Source: JABDIP01 sp965250245
Lineage (GTDB): Bacteria > Pseudomonadota > Alphaproteobacteria > DSM-16000 > Inquilinaceae
Direction: 5' to 3'
Assembly: GCA_965250245.1 (NCBI GenBank)
Contig: OZ252296.1
Span: 4,216,001 to 4,280,000, forward strand
DNA: 64,000 nucleotides
Part shown: positions 8,925-19,000 of the stretch, piece after piece
How positions within the stretch are numbered: position 1 is the first letter of the stretch
How the letters are laid out: each line of letters opens with the position of its first letter
The notes under the pieces: generated by a model
What the model was told of the DNA's origin: nothing
Databases searched by the model: none
What the model saw: the letters and a program-made list of their open reading frames with translations, nothing else
Program-made: the position numbers and the translations under genes

Positions 8925-10607
8925 ATGCCGCCAAAGACCTACACCGTCGATATCCAGAGATACCGCAACACTCTGATCCAATGGCTGCAGAACACGGCCC
9001 TGGGCGTTGTCTTCGCGCTGGTCGGCACCATGGCGGCGGACTTCGCCCTCTTGACCCGGTCCGGCATCGCCTGGGCGCTGCCGGGGCTGGCCTACGCCCT
9101 GTTCTCGATGGTCATGGTCGTCAGGCTGGCGCGATACCAGAATGCCGGCAGGCACCAACTGACCGTCGGGTCCGACGGAATGGTGCTCGTGCAGCATGGC
9201 AAGAGCGCACGGTGGCGATGGCCGGAGATTTCCCAGATCACGCTGAAGGACCGGTCGGCCACGTTCACGGCCATGCCGTCCGACGGTCGGACAACCCTGC
9301 AAGTCGACGATATCTATGCGACGCCGCTCGCGGAGATCGTCGCCCAAATGAACGCGGCGCGCGACCGTGCGATTGCCGCCGCGGCGGAGGCGCCGGAGAC
9401 GGCACCGGAGCCGTCGACGGCCACGATCTTCACCATCAGTTCGGCGGCCGCACGCCGCCAGCAACGGGCGCAAATCTTGGGCATTCTGCTAGCAGTTGTC
9501 GCCGGTGCGGCGATATTCCTCTTGCTGAGAGAGAAGGCGTTCGCGCGACTTCTTTCCGGCCTGAACAACACGCCGGTCGAGGTTTTCGCGCTCGCCGGCG
9601 TCCTGATCGCCTTCTCCTCCGGCATGGCCATGGCCGCGAGCCGGCGTATCGCGAACTTCATTCAGATCACCGAGGAAGGACTGACATGGTCGCACCGGCT
9701 GACCGTGGTCCGGCAGTGGCGGTGGCAGGACCTGTCCTCCTTCGAGATCCGCGAGCCCGGCGCCGGGGGCGCATCCGGTGCCCGTCGTCTCGTCTTCACT
9801 GCAGCCGATGACGGCAAGCCGTTCAGCAATATGGGCCTGTCGAGCCTGTTCCTGTCCCGGCAGGCGTCGACGGACCCGACGTCGTTCGCAATCGACGCGA
9901 CCTATGAGGCGCCGCTCGAACAGATCGTCGCCAGGCTGAACGCCGGCCGTGACCAGGCGCTGGCTCTCGCGCCGCCGGAACGGACCATCCAACCGCCAGC
10001 CGCCGGAGACCCCGGGATTGCCGGGCAACCGCTCAATTTCCAGCTGGGATTCGCGAAGGACAGGAAGATGGGCGTCGTCGCCTGGACCCTCGCATTCGGC
10101 AGCTTCATCTGGCTGCCGATCATCTTCCTGCTCGGCTGGCCCTTCGATGTTCCCGGCGGAATGGAGGGCTGGGCGCAGTCTCCACGGCAATGGTTCCTCA
10201 GGTTCATCAGCTTCCTGCCGCTGATCGCGCTGATCGCCGAACTCCTGATCCTGCTGCGGGAGATCGTTCCCGCCGACAACATGCTTTCCCTCGACCGGAA
10301 CGGGCTGACCCTCACCCGTGGAGGGCGCAAGAAGCTGTGGGCCTGGCGCGACCTGTCGGATTTCCGGCTCGAGGCCCGCAAGGTGCTCGGCCTGTTCGGC
10401 CCGCGCGGCGTCATCGTATTCGGCGCGCCGGGCGGGCGTGATCTTCGGTCCCGCTTCCTGCGCCTGTGCTATCGCCTGACCGGTCGCGCCCCGGCGATGG
10501 TGATCGAGGACGTCTACGACACGCCGCTGGACGACATCGCCGCGACCCTCAATCGCTACAGGACGGACGGCGGCACCGGCGGACCGGGAGCCGTTCCGGC
10601 GGAGTAG
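8925..10607 (+). CDS. Unrecognised membrane protein with three tandem two-helix/Trp-rich modules
   Basis: I do not recognise this 560-residue protein. It is built from three copies of one module. Each copy has two predicted membrane helices, then a mostly beta domain with a Gly-Leu/Met strand and a WxW motif (WRW near 97-99, WRW near 266-268, WAW near 472-474). Each closes with a helix motif: IYATPLAEI near 130-138, TYEAPLEQI near 326-334, and VYDTPLDDI near 530-538. After the closing motif come LN/MN and usually RDxA. The layout recalls membrane proteins with cytosolic bacterial PH-like domains, which is a guess. The ATG at 8925 follows a GGAAGGAA ribosome site; an earlier in-frame start at 8802 gives a tail without family features. 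The next three genes carry single modules. Confidence 0.72.
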   Translation: MPPKTYTVDIQRYRNTLIQWLQNTALGVVFALVGTMAADFALLTRSGIAWALPGLAYALFSMVMVVRLARYQNAGRHQLTVGSDGMVLVQHGKSARWRWPEISQITLKDRSATFTAMPSDGRTTLQVDDIYATPLAEIVAQMNAARDRAIAAAAEAPETAPEPSTATIFTISSAAARRQQRAQILGILLAVVAGAAIFLLLREKAFARLLSGLNNTPVEVFALAGVLIAFSSGMAMAASRRIANFIQITEEGLTWSHRLTVVRQWRWQDLSSFEIREPGAGGASGARRLVFTAADDGKPFSNMGLSSLFLSRQASTDPTSFAIDATYEAPLEQIVARLNAGRDQALALAPPERTIQPPAAGDPGIAGQPLNFQLGFAKDRKMGVVAWTLAFGSFIWLPIIFLLGWPFDVPGGMEGWAQSPRQWFLRFISFLPLIALIAELLILLREIVPADNMLSLDRNGLTLTRGGRKKLWAWRDLSDFRLEARKVLGLFGPRGVIVFGAPGGRDLRSRFLRLCYRLTGRAPAMVIEDVYDTPLDDIAATLNRYRTDGGTGGPGAVPAE

Positions 10608-10636
10608 CCGGCAGCTGATCCGGAGGAGTGCACCCA

Positions 10637-11188
10637 ATGGAACCGACGACCTACCGCTTCAAACGATGGAAGACGCGTTCGGCCCGGATGGCGACGATGT
10701 TCGCGTCGCTCGCGCTGCTCCAGGTCGTGGTGCTGTGGACCAGTCTCAGGGCGACGGGCGCCGACGGCATGGCCGCGTTCGAGCAGGCCCTGCCTCTCAG
10801 CCTGGTCTGTCCGATCCTGCTGCTTGCCATGCTGCTGGGCCTGTTCACCACGCTGAGGCCGGGCGGCTTGCGCCGCGAATTCCTCAAACTCGACGATCAG
10901 GGGCTGACCTACGGCAACATCTTCCGGGCCCATCGCTGGTCGTGGGCGGAGCTCTCGTCGTTCTCGATGGGCCGGCGCCAGAACAAGGAGCAGATCATCA
11001 CTTTCGCCGTGCCCGGAAAGCCAGGATGGCTGCTCAACCATCTCGACGACAAGGCGATGATCGAGGACGTGTACGACACGCCGCTGGAGGACATCGTGTC
11101 GCGCCTGAACGAGTTCCGCGATCGGGCGATGCTTGACGGCTCTGCCGATGCCAGCGCGGTAGGCCCGCGCCCGCAGCCTCAGTCCTAG
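10637..11188 (+). CDS. Unrecognised single-module membrane protein (second of the cluster)
   Basis: This 183-residue protein has one copy of the module found three times in the preceding gene. Helices lie at about 20-38 and 52-72. The strand DDQGLTYGN is near 86-94, WSWAELSSF near 101-109, and the closing motif IEDVYDTPLEDI near 142-153, followed by LNEFRDRAM. Its closing motif is nearly identical to that of the third module upstream, so duplication is clear. The ATG at 10637 has GGAGGA at 10622-10627. It starts 29 bp after the previous stop and 15 bp before the next gene, consistent with one operon. No function is known to me. Confidence 0.72.
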   Translation: MEPTTYRFKRWKTRSARMATMFASLALLQVVVLWTSLRATGADGMAAFEQALPLSLVCPILLLAMLLGLFTTLRPGGLRREFLKLDDQGLTYGNIFRAHRWSWAELSSFSMGRRQNKEQIITFAVPGKPGWLLNHLDDKAMIEDVYDTPLEDIVSRLNEFRDRAMLDGSADASAVGPRPQPQS

Positions 11189-11203
11189 GAGATTGTCGAA
11201 CAG

Positions 11204-11743
11204 ATGACATTTATCGTCTACCCGACCAAAGATCCGGCGACAGATGATTGCCGGGACCGGCCCCTGCCGTGGCGCGCGATGGCCGTTATCGCGCTCGTGC
11301 TGGCCATCTCGACGCTCACGCTGGACGTCGTTGTTTGGGCACGCGGAGTTGAGCTAGGGAGCGGTGCAACCCTGTCCTCCTGGATGATCCTCGCTGGCAT
11401 GATCGTCATGATTCCGGTGTCCCAGTGGAACTGGCAACGCGCCCGGTTCTCCAGGGATTGTGAGCTCAGGCTCGACGACACCAGCCTCACATATGCTTGC
11501 GGCGAGCGTTCGTTCAGATGGCCGTGGAAGGACCTCGAATCGTTCAAATTGCACCAGGCCACGCCGTTCCGGTCATTGACCGGCATCCACCATGTCCGCA
11601 TCGCCCTTGAAGATGAAGGCCCGGCATCGCGCTTCCTGCGTATGTGGCGGGAGCCAGGGATGGTCCTCGACGCCTTCGACACGCCGCTGGAGGACATTGC
11701 CGCCAAGCTCAACGACTACCGGGATCGAGCCCTTGATTCCTGA
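11204..11743 (+). CDS. Unrecognised single-module membrane protein (third of the cluster)
   Basis: This 179-residue protein repeats the module: helices at about 24-46 and 57-73, DDTSLTYACG near 91-100, FRWPWKDLESF near 104-114, and LDAFDTPLEDI near 155-165 followed by LNDYRDRAL at the C-terminus. Its N-terminal 20 residues are polar and probably cytosolic. It begins 15 bp after the previous stop and overlaps no other real gene. Sequence between the shared motifs differs a lot from its neighbours, so the copies are old or fast-evolving. No function is known to me. Confidence 0.72.
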   Translation: MTFIVYPTKDPATDDCRDRPLPWRAMAVIALVLAISTLTLDVVVWARGVELGSGATLSSWMILAGMIVMIPVSQWNWQRARFSRDCELRLDDTSLTYACGERSFRWPWKDLESFKLHQATPFRSLTGIHHVRIALEDEGPASRFLRMWREPGMVLDAFDTPLEDIAAKLNDYRDRALDS

Positions 11744-11771
11744 ACGCGTCGGCCCGTCCGGAGAAGACGAC

Positions 11772-12368
11772 TTGCCTCAACTGTCCTTCGTCGAGACGGA
11801 GCCGAAGAAGGCATTGGGCTTCGTGTTCGCCGCCCGCTGTTCGGTTTTCACCGCGTTGATGCTCTCGGTGCCGCCGGTCCTTGGATATCTGATGCGCGGG
11901 CCTGCGGATCTGGACGATTGGACCGATTGGGTGCAGGTCGGGACGGCGGCCTGCTGTTGGGTGATCACCCTGATCTGGGCGTTCGAATGGACATCCTGGC
12001 ATCGAAACCGGGACCGCTTCCGCTACAGGCTGACCGCCGACGATGTCGGGCTGACCTATGCCAACGACCACAAGACCTGGCGATGGTCATGGGACGACCT
12101 GTCGCCATTCGAACATGTGCCTGCCTCTTGGTGGCAAGCGGAGCATGTCCGGTTTCGACCCGGATCCCATCGCTGGAAGGACAGCTGGTGGAACGGGTTC
12201 GACCTGGCGGCGGCGGCGGCCCAACGTCACAGATACTCGAACCGTGGCTGGGAATTCCATCTGCTCGACGGCTTCGATCTCCGATTGACCGAACTCGCCG
12301 CCAGGCTGAACGACCACAGGGAACGGGCACTTGCGATGGCCCGGCAACAACCCGCCCCTGACGCCTAG
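11772..12368 (+). CDS. Unrecognised single-module membrane protein (fourth of the cluster)
   Basis: The 198-residue product has helices at about 20-42 and 54-72, then DDVGLTYAND near 90-99, WRWSWDDLSPF near 103-113, and a weakened closing motif (DGFDLRLTELAARLNDHRERAL near 166-187, where the YDTPLEDI text is no longer exact). I chose the TTG at 11772 because GGAG at 11760-11763 is ideally placed. A TTG at 11733 that overlaps the preceding gene is an alternative. The open frame continues upstream in the shadow of the preceding gene. It ends tail-to-tail with the MaoC gene, with four bases of overlap. Confidence 0.65.
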   Translation: MPQLSFVETEPKKALGFVFAARCSVFTALMLSVPPVLGYLMRGPADLDDWTDWVQVGTAACCWVITLIWAFEWTSWHRNRDRFRYRLTADDVGLTYANDHKTWRWSWDDLSPFEHVPASWWQAEHVRFRPGSHRWKDSWWNGFDLAAAAAQRHRYSNRGWEFHLLDGFDLRLTELAARLNDHRERALAMARQQPAPDA

Positions 12369-12829
12369 ACAGCGACCGTCTGATCCCGTTTCGCCAGAAT
12401 GTGGTTGGCGATCCAGGTCGCGACGCAATCGCCCTGCTGGTTCAGCAGCCGGTAGAGCATACGCACACGTCCGCGATCGGGGCGGCTCTGCGAGGGTCGC
12501 TGCTCGACCACTTCGACCTCGACCTTCAGCGTGTCGCCCGGCCGCACCGGCGCAGTCCAGCGCAGCTCGTCGACGCCGGCCCCGCCAAGGCTGCAGGTGG
12601 CGATGGCGCCGGTCTGGTAGAACAGCCGGAATCCCAGCGCCAGGGTCTGGAAACCCGACGCGATCAGGCCGCCGAACGGTGTGTCCTTGGCGGCCTCCTT
12701 GTCGATGTGGAAGGGCTGGGGATCATAGGTCAGGGCGAAGGAGACGATCTCCGCCTCGGTCAGGGTACAGCCGGCCGACCGGAAGACCCGGCCGACGGTG
12801 AAATCCTCGAAATGGAGCGAACCGCTCAT
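12365..12829 (-). CDS. MaoC-like hotdog-fold dehydratase
   Basis: This 154-residue single-hotdog protein has the MaoC/(R)-hydratase signature: FALTYDPQPFHID near residues 31-43, with the catalytic Asp/His pair, followed by FGGLIASG. Such enzymes hydrate enoyl-CoA or act on related acyl thioesters; the substrate cannot be told here. The ATG overlaps the stop of the upstream GNAT gene by four bases, and that gene overlaps phzF-like, so the three are probably translated from one transcript. The 3' end overlaps the converging membrane-protein gene. Confidence 0.85.
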   Translation of the reverse strand: MSGSLHFEDFTVGRVFRSAGCTLTEAEIVSFALTYDPQPFHIDKEAAKDTPFGGLIASGFQTLALGFRLFYQTGAIATCSLGGAGVDELRWTAPVRPGDTLKVEVEVVEQRPSQSRPDRGRVRMLYRLLNQQGDCVATWIANHILAKRDQTVAV

Positions 12830-13338
12830 GCCCGGGCCGGGCGCAGCGTCTTCTCAAAGACCAGGAGCCCGTCCGGCGCGCCCTCGGGCGCCGGTTCCTC
12901 GACCTCGACGAAGCCCATGTCGCGGTAGAGCGCGATCGCGGTCGCCAGCTTGGGCACCGTATCCAGGCGCATGGTAGGATAGCCGATCTCCTCCGCCGCC
13001 GCGACGCAGAGCTCGGCGAGCCGCCGTCCAAGGCCGAGGCCGCGCGCCTGCGGTCTCAGATAGAGGCGCTTCATCTCGCACTTGCCATCCAGATAGGGCC
13101 GCAGGCCGACGCAGCCGACGATCTCCCCGTCGACCCGCGCCAGCCAAAGCCGGCCCCGGGGCGGGGCATAGGAGCCCGGCAGGGCCTCCAGCTCGCTGCC
13201 GAAATCCTGGAAGCAGAGCGGGAAGTCGAGAAAATCCGCGTATTCCAGGAACAGCGTGCGGATCTCGGCCATGTCGTCCGGCCCCGCCGCCGGGTCGATC
13301 GTGACGACCGGCCCCCGCGAGGCCGCTGCCTCAGACAT
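12826..13338 (-). CDS. GNAT-family N-acetyltransferase
   Basis: The 170-residue product has a GNAT core: an acidic N-terminal beta-alpha region, VGLRPYLDGKCEMKRLYLRP, then the acetyl-CoA loop ARGLGLGRRLAELC near residues 93-106, and YRDMGFVEVEEP at the end. The second half, with MRLDTVPKLATAIALY, is common in small GNATs of amino acid or amine substrates. The substrate is unknown. It overlaps the upstream phzF-like gene by eight bases and the downstream MaoC gene by four. Confidence 0.85.
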   Translation of the reverse strand: MSEAAASRGPVVTIDPAAGPDDMAEIRTLFLEYADFLDFPLCFQDFGSELEALPGSYAPPRGRLWLARVDGEIVGCVGLRPYLDGKCEMKRLYLRPQARGLGLGRRLAELCVAAAEEIGYPTMRLDTVPKLATAIALYRDMGFVEVEEPAPEGAPDGLLVFEKTLRPARA

Positions 13339-14116
13339 GAATGCGCCCCTCCATGTACAGCGCGGCCCGGCCGGCCAGCCTGATGCGGCCGTCCGGGGTC
13401 AGTGTACAGTGGATATCGCCGCCACGGGGCGAGATCTGCCGCGCCGACAGCTCGGACTTGCCGAGGCGCTCGGCCCAATACGGGGTCAGCATGCAGTGGG
13501 CCGAGCCGGTCACCGGGTCCTCCGGGATGCCGAAGCGCGGCGCGAAGAAGCGGGAGACGAAATCGACCTCGCGGCCAGGGGCGGTGGCAATGACGCCGCG
13601 GGCCTCCAGCCGCGCCAGCGCCGTCATGTCTGGCTCCAGGGCCCGGACGTCCGCCTCGTCCTCGAACACCGCCATCCAGTCATTGCCCGTGAAAAGGGCC
13701 GACGGCGCCTTGCCGAGGGCCTCGGCCACGGCCGGGTCCGGCGCCACCTCCTGGCGCGGCCAGGGCGGGAAATCCATGACATAGCGGTCGCCGTCGCGTT
13801 CCACCGTCAGCGTGCCGGACACCTTGGTGCTGAACGCCACGGAGCGGCGCTCGGGCTGCAGCAGGGTCATGATCACATGGGCCGAGGCGAGCGTGGCGTG
13901 GCCGCACAGATCGACCTCATGCACCGGCGTGAACCAGCGCAGGGCGAAACCGTCGCCCTCGGGCACGAAATACGCCGTCTCGGAGAGGTTGTTCTCCAGC
14001 GCGATGGCCTGCAGGGTTTCGTCCGGCAGCCAGGCCTCGAGCGGGCAGACCGCCGCCGGATTGCCGGCGAAGACGGCATCCGCGAAGGCATCGACCTGAT
14101 AGAGCGGAATGGACAT
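13331..14116 (-). CDS. PhzF-family isomerase/epimerase-like protein
   Basis: PhzF-type proteins have a diaminopimelate-epimerase fold and often catalyse isomerisations; many have no known substrate. The 261-residue product starts with YQVDAFADAVFAGNPAAVC and contains NNLSETAYF with the conserved Glu46. HEVDLCGHATLASAHV and the late DPVTGSAHCML are family signatures. The length fits. It heads a three-gene overlapping run (PhzF, GNAT, MaoC). A long palindrome lies just upstream, between this gene and glmM. There is no sign of a phenazine cluster. Confidence 0.9.
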   Translation of the reverse strand: MSIPLYQVDAFADAVFAGNPAAVCPLEAWLPDETLQAIALENNLSETAYFVPEGDGFALRWFTPVHEVDLCGHATLASAHVIMTLLQPERRSVAFSTKVSGTLTVERDGDRYVMDFPPWPRQEVAPDPAVAEALGKAPSALFTGNDWMAVFEDEADVRALEPDMTALARLEARGVIATAPGREVDFVSRFFAPRFGIPEDPVTGSAHCMLTPYWAERLGKSELSARQISPRGGDIHCTLTPDGRIRLAGRAALYMEGRIHV

Positions 14117-14218
14117 GGGCGACCTCCGGACCGGGAACGAGGGGTGTCCGGTTCGCTATCAGGTCGCGGGAAGCCCGGTCAACGGAAGTATTGACCGGGT
14201 TCAATCGACACGGGATCG

Positions 14219-14336
14219 GGGACAGCTAATAAGGGGACAGTATACTTAACTTATTTGGGGACAGTATACCTAACTCGTGAGTTAGGTATACTGTCCCCAA
14301 ATAAGTTAAGTATACTGTCCCCTTATTAGCTGTCCC
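14219..14336. repeat. 118-bp perfect palindrome built from GGGGACAG-type units
   Basis: Bases 14219-14276 are the exact reverse complement of 14279-14336, with GT between them. Each 58-base arm holds three GGGACAG starts, at 14219, 14235 and 14258 on the left arm. The second and third begin GGGGACAGTATAC and are followed by TTAACTTATTT or CTAACTC. It sits between glmM and the phzF-like gene, both on the minus strand. GGGGACAGTATAC-type palindromes resemble REP elements mobilised by REP-associated tyrosine transposases. No such transposase is in the window, so this would be a non-autonomous copy. A transcript across it would form a very strong hairpin, so it may also end glmM transcription. 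Confidence 0.9.
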
Positions 14337-14341
14337 TGATA

Positions 14342-15721
14342 CTATGCGCTGTCCGCCAGCTCCTTGGAGACCTGGTCGACGGCGTCGACGATCTCGCCGA
14401 CGACCGTCTTGACCAGCGTGGCGTCGTCGCCCTCGCCCATCACGCGGATCAGCGGTTCGGTGCCGGATTTGCGGATCACCAGCCGGCCGGACTTGCCCAG
14501 CGTCTTCTCGCCGCGCTTGATGGCCGCCTGCACCAGCGCGTTGTCGAGCGGCGTGGACTGGCCGCCGCCGGCGGCGTAGCGCACGTTCTGCAGCAGCTGC
14601 GGCACCGGCTCGAAGACCCGGCAGACCTCGCTGGCCGGCTTGCCGGATTGCTGGATCACCGCCAGCACCTGCAGCGCGGCCACCAGCCCGTCGCCGGTGG
14701 TGGCGAAGTCGCTCAGCACCACATGGCCGGACTGCTCGCCGCCGACATTGAAGCCCTTGGCGCGCATCGCCTCGACCACGTAGCGGTCGCCGACCTTGGT
14801 GCGGTGCAGGGTCTGGCCCTTGCCCTCCAGATAGCGTTCCAGCCCCAGATTGGACATGACGGTGGCGACGATGCCGCCGCCCGCCAGCCGGCCGGCATCG
14901 GCCCAGCTGCCGCCGATCAGCGCCATCAGCTGGTCGCCGTCGATCCGCTCGCCATGCTCGTCGGCCAGGATCAGCCGGTCGGCATCGCCGTCCAGAGCGA
15001 TGCCCAGATCGGCGCCATGGGTCACCACCAGCTCCTGCATGCGCTCGGTGGCCGTCGCGCCGCATTTGTCGTTGATGTTGAAGCCGTCCGGCTCCACGCC
15101 GACCGGCACCAGATCGGCGCCCAGTTCCCACAGCACCCGCGGCGCGACCTTGTAGGCGGCGCCATTGGCGCAATCGACGACGATCTTCAGCCCGTGCAGG
15201 CGCAGATGGCGCGGGAAAGTGTTCTTGGCGCTCTCGATGTAGCGGCCCTGCGGCTCCTCCAGCCGGCGCACCCGGCCGAGCCGGCGCGGCGAGGCCAGGT
15301 CCGGACCGAAGCCGTTCTCGGCGATGCGCTTTTCGATCGCCAGCTCCACTTCGTCCGACAGCTTGTAGCCATCCGGGCCGAACAGCTTGATGCCGTTGTC
15401 CTGATAGGGATTGTGCGAGGCCGAGATCATCACCCCAATATCGGCACGCAGCGAGCGCGTCAGCATGGCGATTGCCGGGGTCGGCATCGGCCCGACCAGC
15501 AGCACGTCCATGCCCATGGACACGAAGCCGCTGGTCAGCGCGGTCTCGAACATGTAGCCGGACAGGCGGGTGTCCTTGCCGATCACCACCTGGTGGCGGT
15601 GGTCACCGTTGCGGAACTGGGCCGCCGTGGCCATCGCGACCTTCAGCGCCGTTTCCGCCGTCATCGGGTCGGAATTGGCGGTGCCGCGGATACCGTCGGT
15701 GCCGAAAAGCGTGCGTGTCAT
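14342..15721 (-). CDS. glmM: Phosphoglucosamine mutase
   Basis: GlmM interconverts glucosamine-6-phosphate and glucosamine-1-phosphate for UDP-GlcNAc, and thus for peptidoglycan and LPS. The 459-residue product begins LFGTDGIRGTAN. It has the active-site phosphoserine loop MISASHNPYQDNGIK near 99-113, the metal loop ALDGDADR near 240-247, and the phosphate-binding RKSGTEPLIRVM near the C-terminus. The length is normal. It lies 72 bp after folP in the conserved ftsH-folP-glmM order. Its stop is immediately followed by the 118-bp palindrome. Confidence 0.97.
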   Translation of the reverse strand: MTRTLFGTDGIRGTANSDPMTAETALKVAMATAAQFRNGDHRHQVVIGKDTRLSGYMFETALTSGFVSMGMDVLLVGPMPTPAIAMLTRSLRADIGVMISASHNPYQDNGIKLFGPDGYKLSDEVELAIEKRIAENGFGPDLASPRRLGRVRRLEEPQGRYIESAKNTFPRHLRLHGLKIVVDCANGAAYKVAPRVLWELGADLVPVGVEPDGFNINDKCGATATERMQELVVTHGADLGIALDGDADRLILADEHGERIDGDQLMALIGGSWADAGRLAGGGIVATVMSNLGLERYLEGKGQTLHRTKVGDRYVVEAMRAKGFNVGGEQSGHVVLSDFATTGDGLVAALQVLAVIQQSGKPASEVCRVFEPVPQLLQNVRYAAGGGQSTPLDNALVQAAIKRGEKTLGKSGRLVIRKSGTEPLIRVMGEGDDATLVKTVVGEIVDAVDQVSKELADSA

Positions 15722-15793
15722 GGAAGGATTGGAACCCGGACTGCCGTGAATTCGTCTTGGCCGGCGCTGCGGCGCACACCGGCGGCTAAACTG

Positions 15794-16942
15794 TTACGCT
15801 TCAATTACGTCTTTTTCGAGCCGATTGGCGGTCACGTTGCGCCAGACCTTCACCGCCTGGCGGGTCTGCGCCACATCGTGCATGCGCAGCATCTGCGCCC
15901 CCTGGGACAGCGCCACCAGGCCGGCCGCGAGCGACCCGGCCAGCCGCTCCTTGGCCGGCTCGCCGGCGCTCAGCACGCCGATGAAGCTCTTGCGCGAGAC
16001 GCCGATCAGCAGCGGGCAGCCGAGGCCGTGGAACAGCGCCGTGTGGCGCAGAATCTCCGCATTGTGGTCGACGGTCTTGCCGAAGCCGATGCCCGGATCG
16101 ACGGTGATCCGGTCGCGGGCGATTCCGGCGGCCACGCAGGCCTCAATGCGCCCTGCAAGATGGTCGTACACGTCCAGCGGCGCGTCCTGGTAGTCGGGCG
16201 CGGCCTGCATGGTCCTGGGCTCGCCCTGCATGTGCATCAGGATCACCGGCGCTCCGCTCTCGGCGACGGCGGCCATGCTGTCCGGATCGCCGGTCAGGGC
16301 CGTCACGTCGTTGATGATGCGCGCGCCGGCGTCCAGCGCCGCCCGCATCACCGCCGCGTGCCGGGTGTCGATGGACACCGTGGCGCCGGCCGCCGCCAGG
16401 GCCTCGACCACCGGCAGGACCCGCTGCAGCTCTTCCTCCACCGTCACCGGATCGGCGCCCGGCCGGGTCGACTCGCCGCCGATATCAAGGATTTCCGCGC
16501 CCTGCTCCATCAGCCCCAGGCCATGGTCGATGGCCAGGCTCGCATCGTAGAAATCGCCGCCATCGGAAAAGCTGTCCGGCGTCACATTGATGATGCCCAT
16601 GACCGACGGCGCCGGGTCCGGCGATGCCGGATCGCGCCCCGGCAGGACTCGCGGCGCGCAGACCGCCGCCAACCGTTCGTCGAATTGCCCGGCGAGGCCA
16701 TTCGACCGGCACCATGCGTCGAGCTCCGGCAGCCCGGCAGCGGCGCGCACCGTACCGTCATCACGACGCAGGATCAGCTCGGCGCGGTCGAAACGCAGCG
16801 GGCCGCCGGCCAGAAGACGGCTCGTGGACCCGAACGCATCGTCGCCCAGCCCCAGCGGCCTGAGATAGAGGCGGGCTGCGCCCGCTTGCGCAAAAGCCGA
16901 AAGGCCCCGGAGCGATCCGGGGCCGTCGGTGTCGTCAACCAT
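15794..16942 (-). CDS. folP: Dihydropteroate synthase with an N-terminal extension
   Basis: FolP joins p-aminobenzoate to 6-hydroxymethyl-dihydropterin diphosphate to give dihydropteroate. The 382-residue product is about 100 residues longer than E. coli FolP. The catalytic barrel starts near residue 113 with VMGIINVTPDSFSDGG and includes DIGGESTRPGA, SIDTRHAAVM, DPGIGFGKTVDHN and GVSRKSFIG. The N-terminal part (LYLRPLGL, AELILRRDDG) is a small extra domain common in alphaproteobacterial FolP; its role is unclear to me. It starts 22 bp after ftsH. Confidence 0.95.
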   Translation of the reverse strand: MVDDTDGPGSLRGLSAFAQAGAARLYLRPLGLGDDAFGSTSRLLAGGPLRFDRAELILRRDDGTVRAAAGLPELDAWCRSNGLAGQFDERLAAVCAPRVLPGRDPASPDPAPSVMGIINVTPDSFSDGGDFYDASLAIDHGLGLMEQGAEILDIGGESTRPGADPVTVEEELQRVLPVVEALAAAGATVSIDTRHAAVMRAALDAGARIINDVTALTGDPDSMAAVAESGAPVILMHMQGEPRTMQAAPDYQDAPLDVYDHLAGRIEACVAAGIARDRITVDPGIGFGKTVDHNAEILRHTALFHGLGCPLLIGVSRKSFIGVLSAGEPAKERLAGSLAAGLVALSQGAQMLRMHDVAQTRQAVKVWRNVTANRLEKDVIEA

Positions 16943-16964
16943 CGTCGTGTCCGTGTAAGAGAGG

Positions 16965-18893
<1,929 letters not shown>

Positions 18894-19000
18894 TGGCCGT
18901 TGCCTCTCGTCGACCGGACAGACCAAAGCGCGCCTGTGCGGGGCGGCCGGACTGTTCCTCTCAATACTCGAACCGTGTTGTAGATAATGTGGTGCACGCC

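Noticed and set aside
14226..15173. A minus-strand open frame crossing the palindrome into glmM
   Set aside because: It is an out-of-frame reading of glmM with low-complexity Arg/Gly/Ala text, and its end lies in the palindrome.
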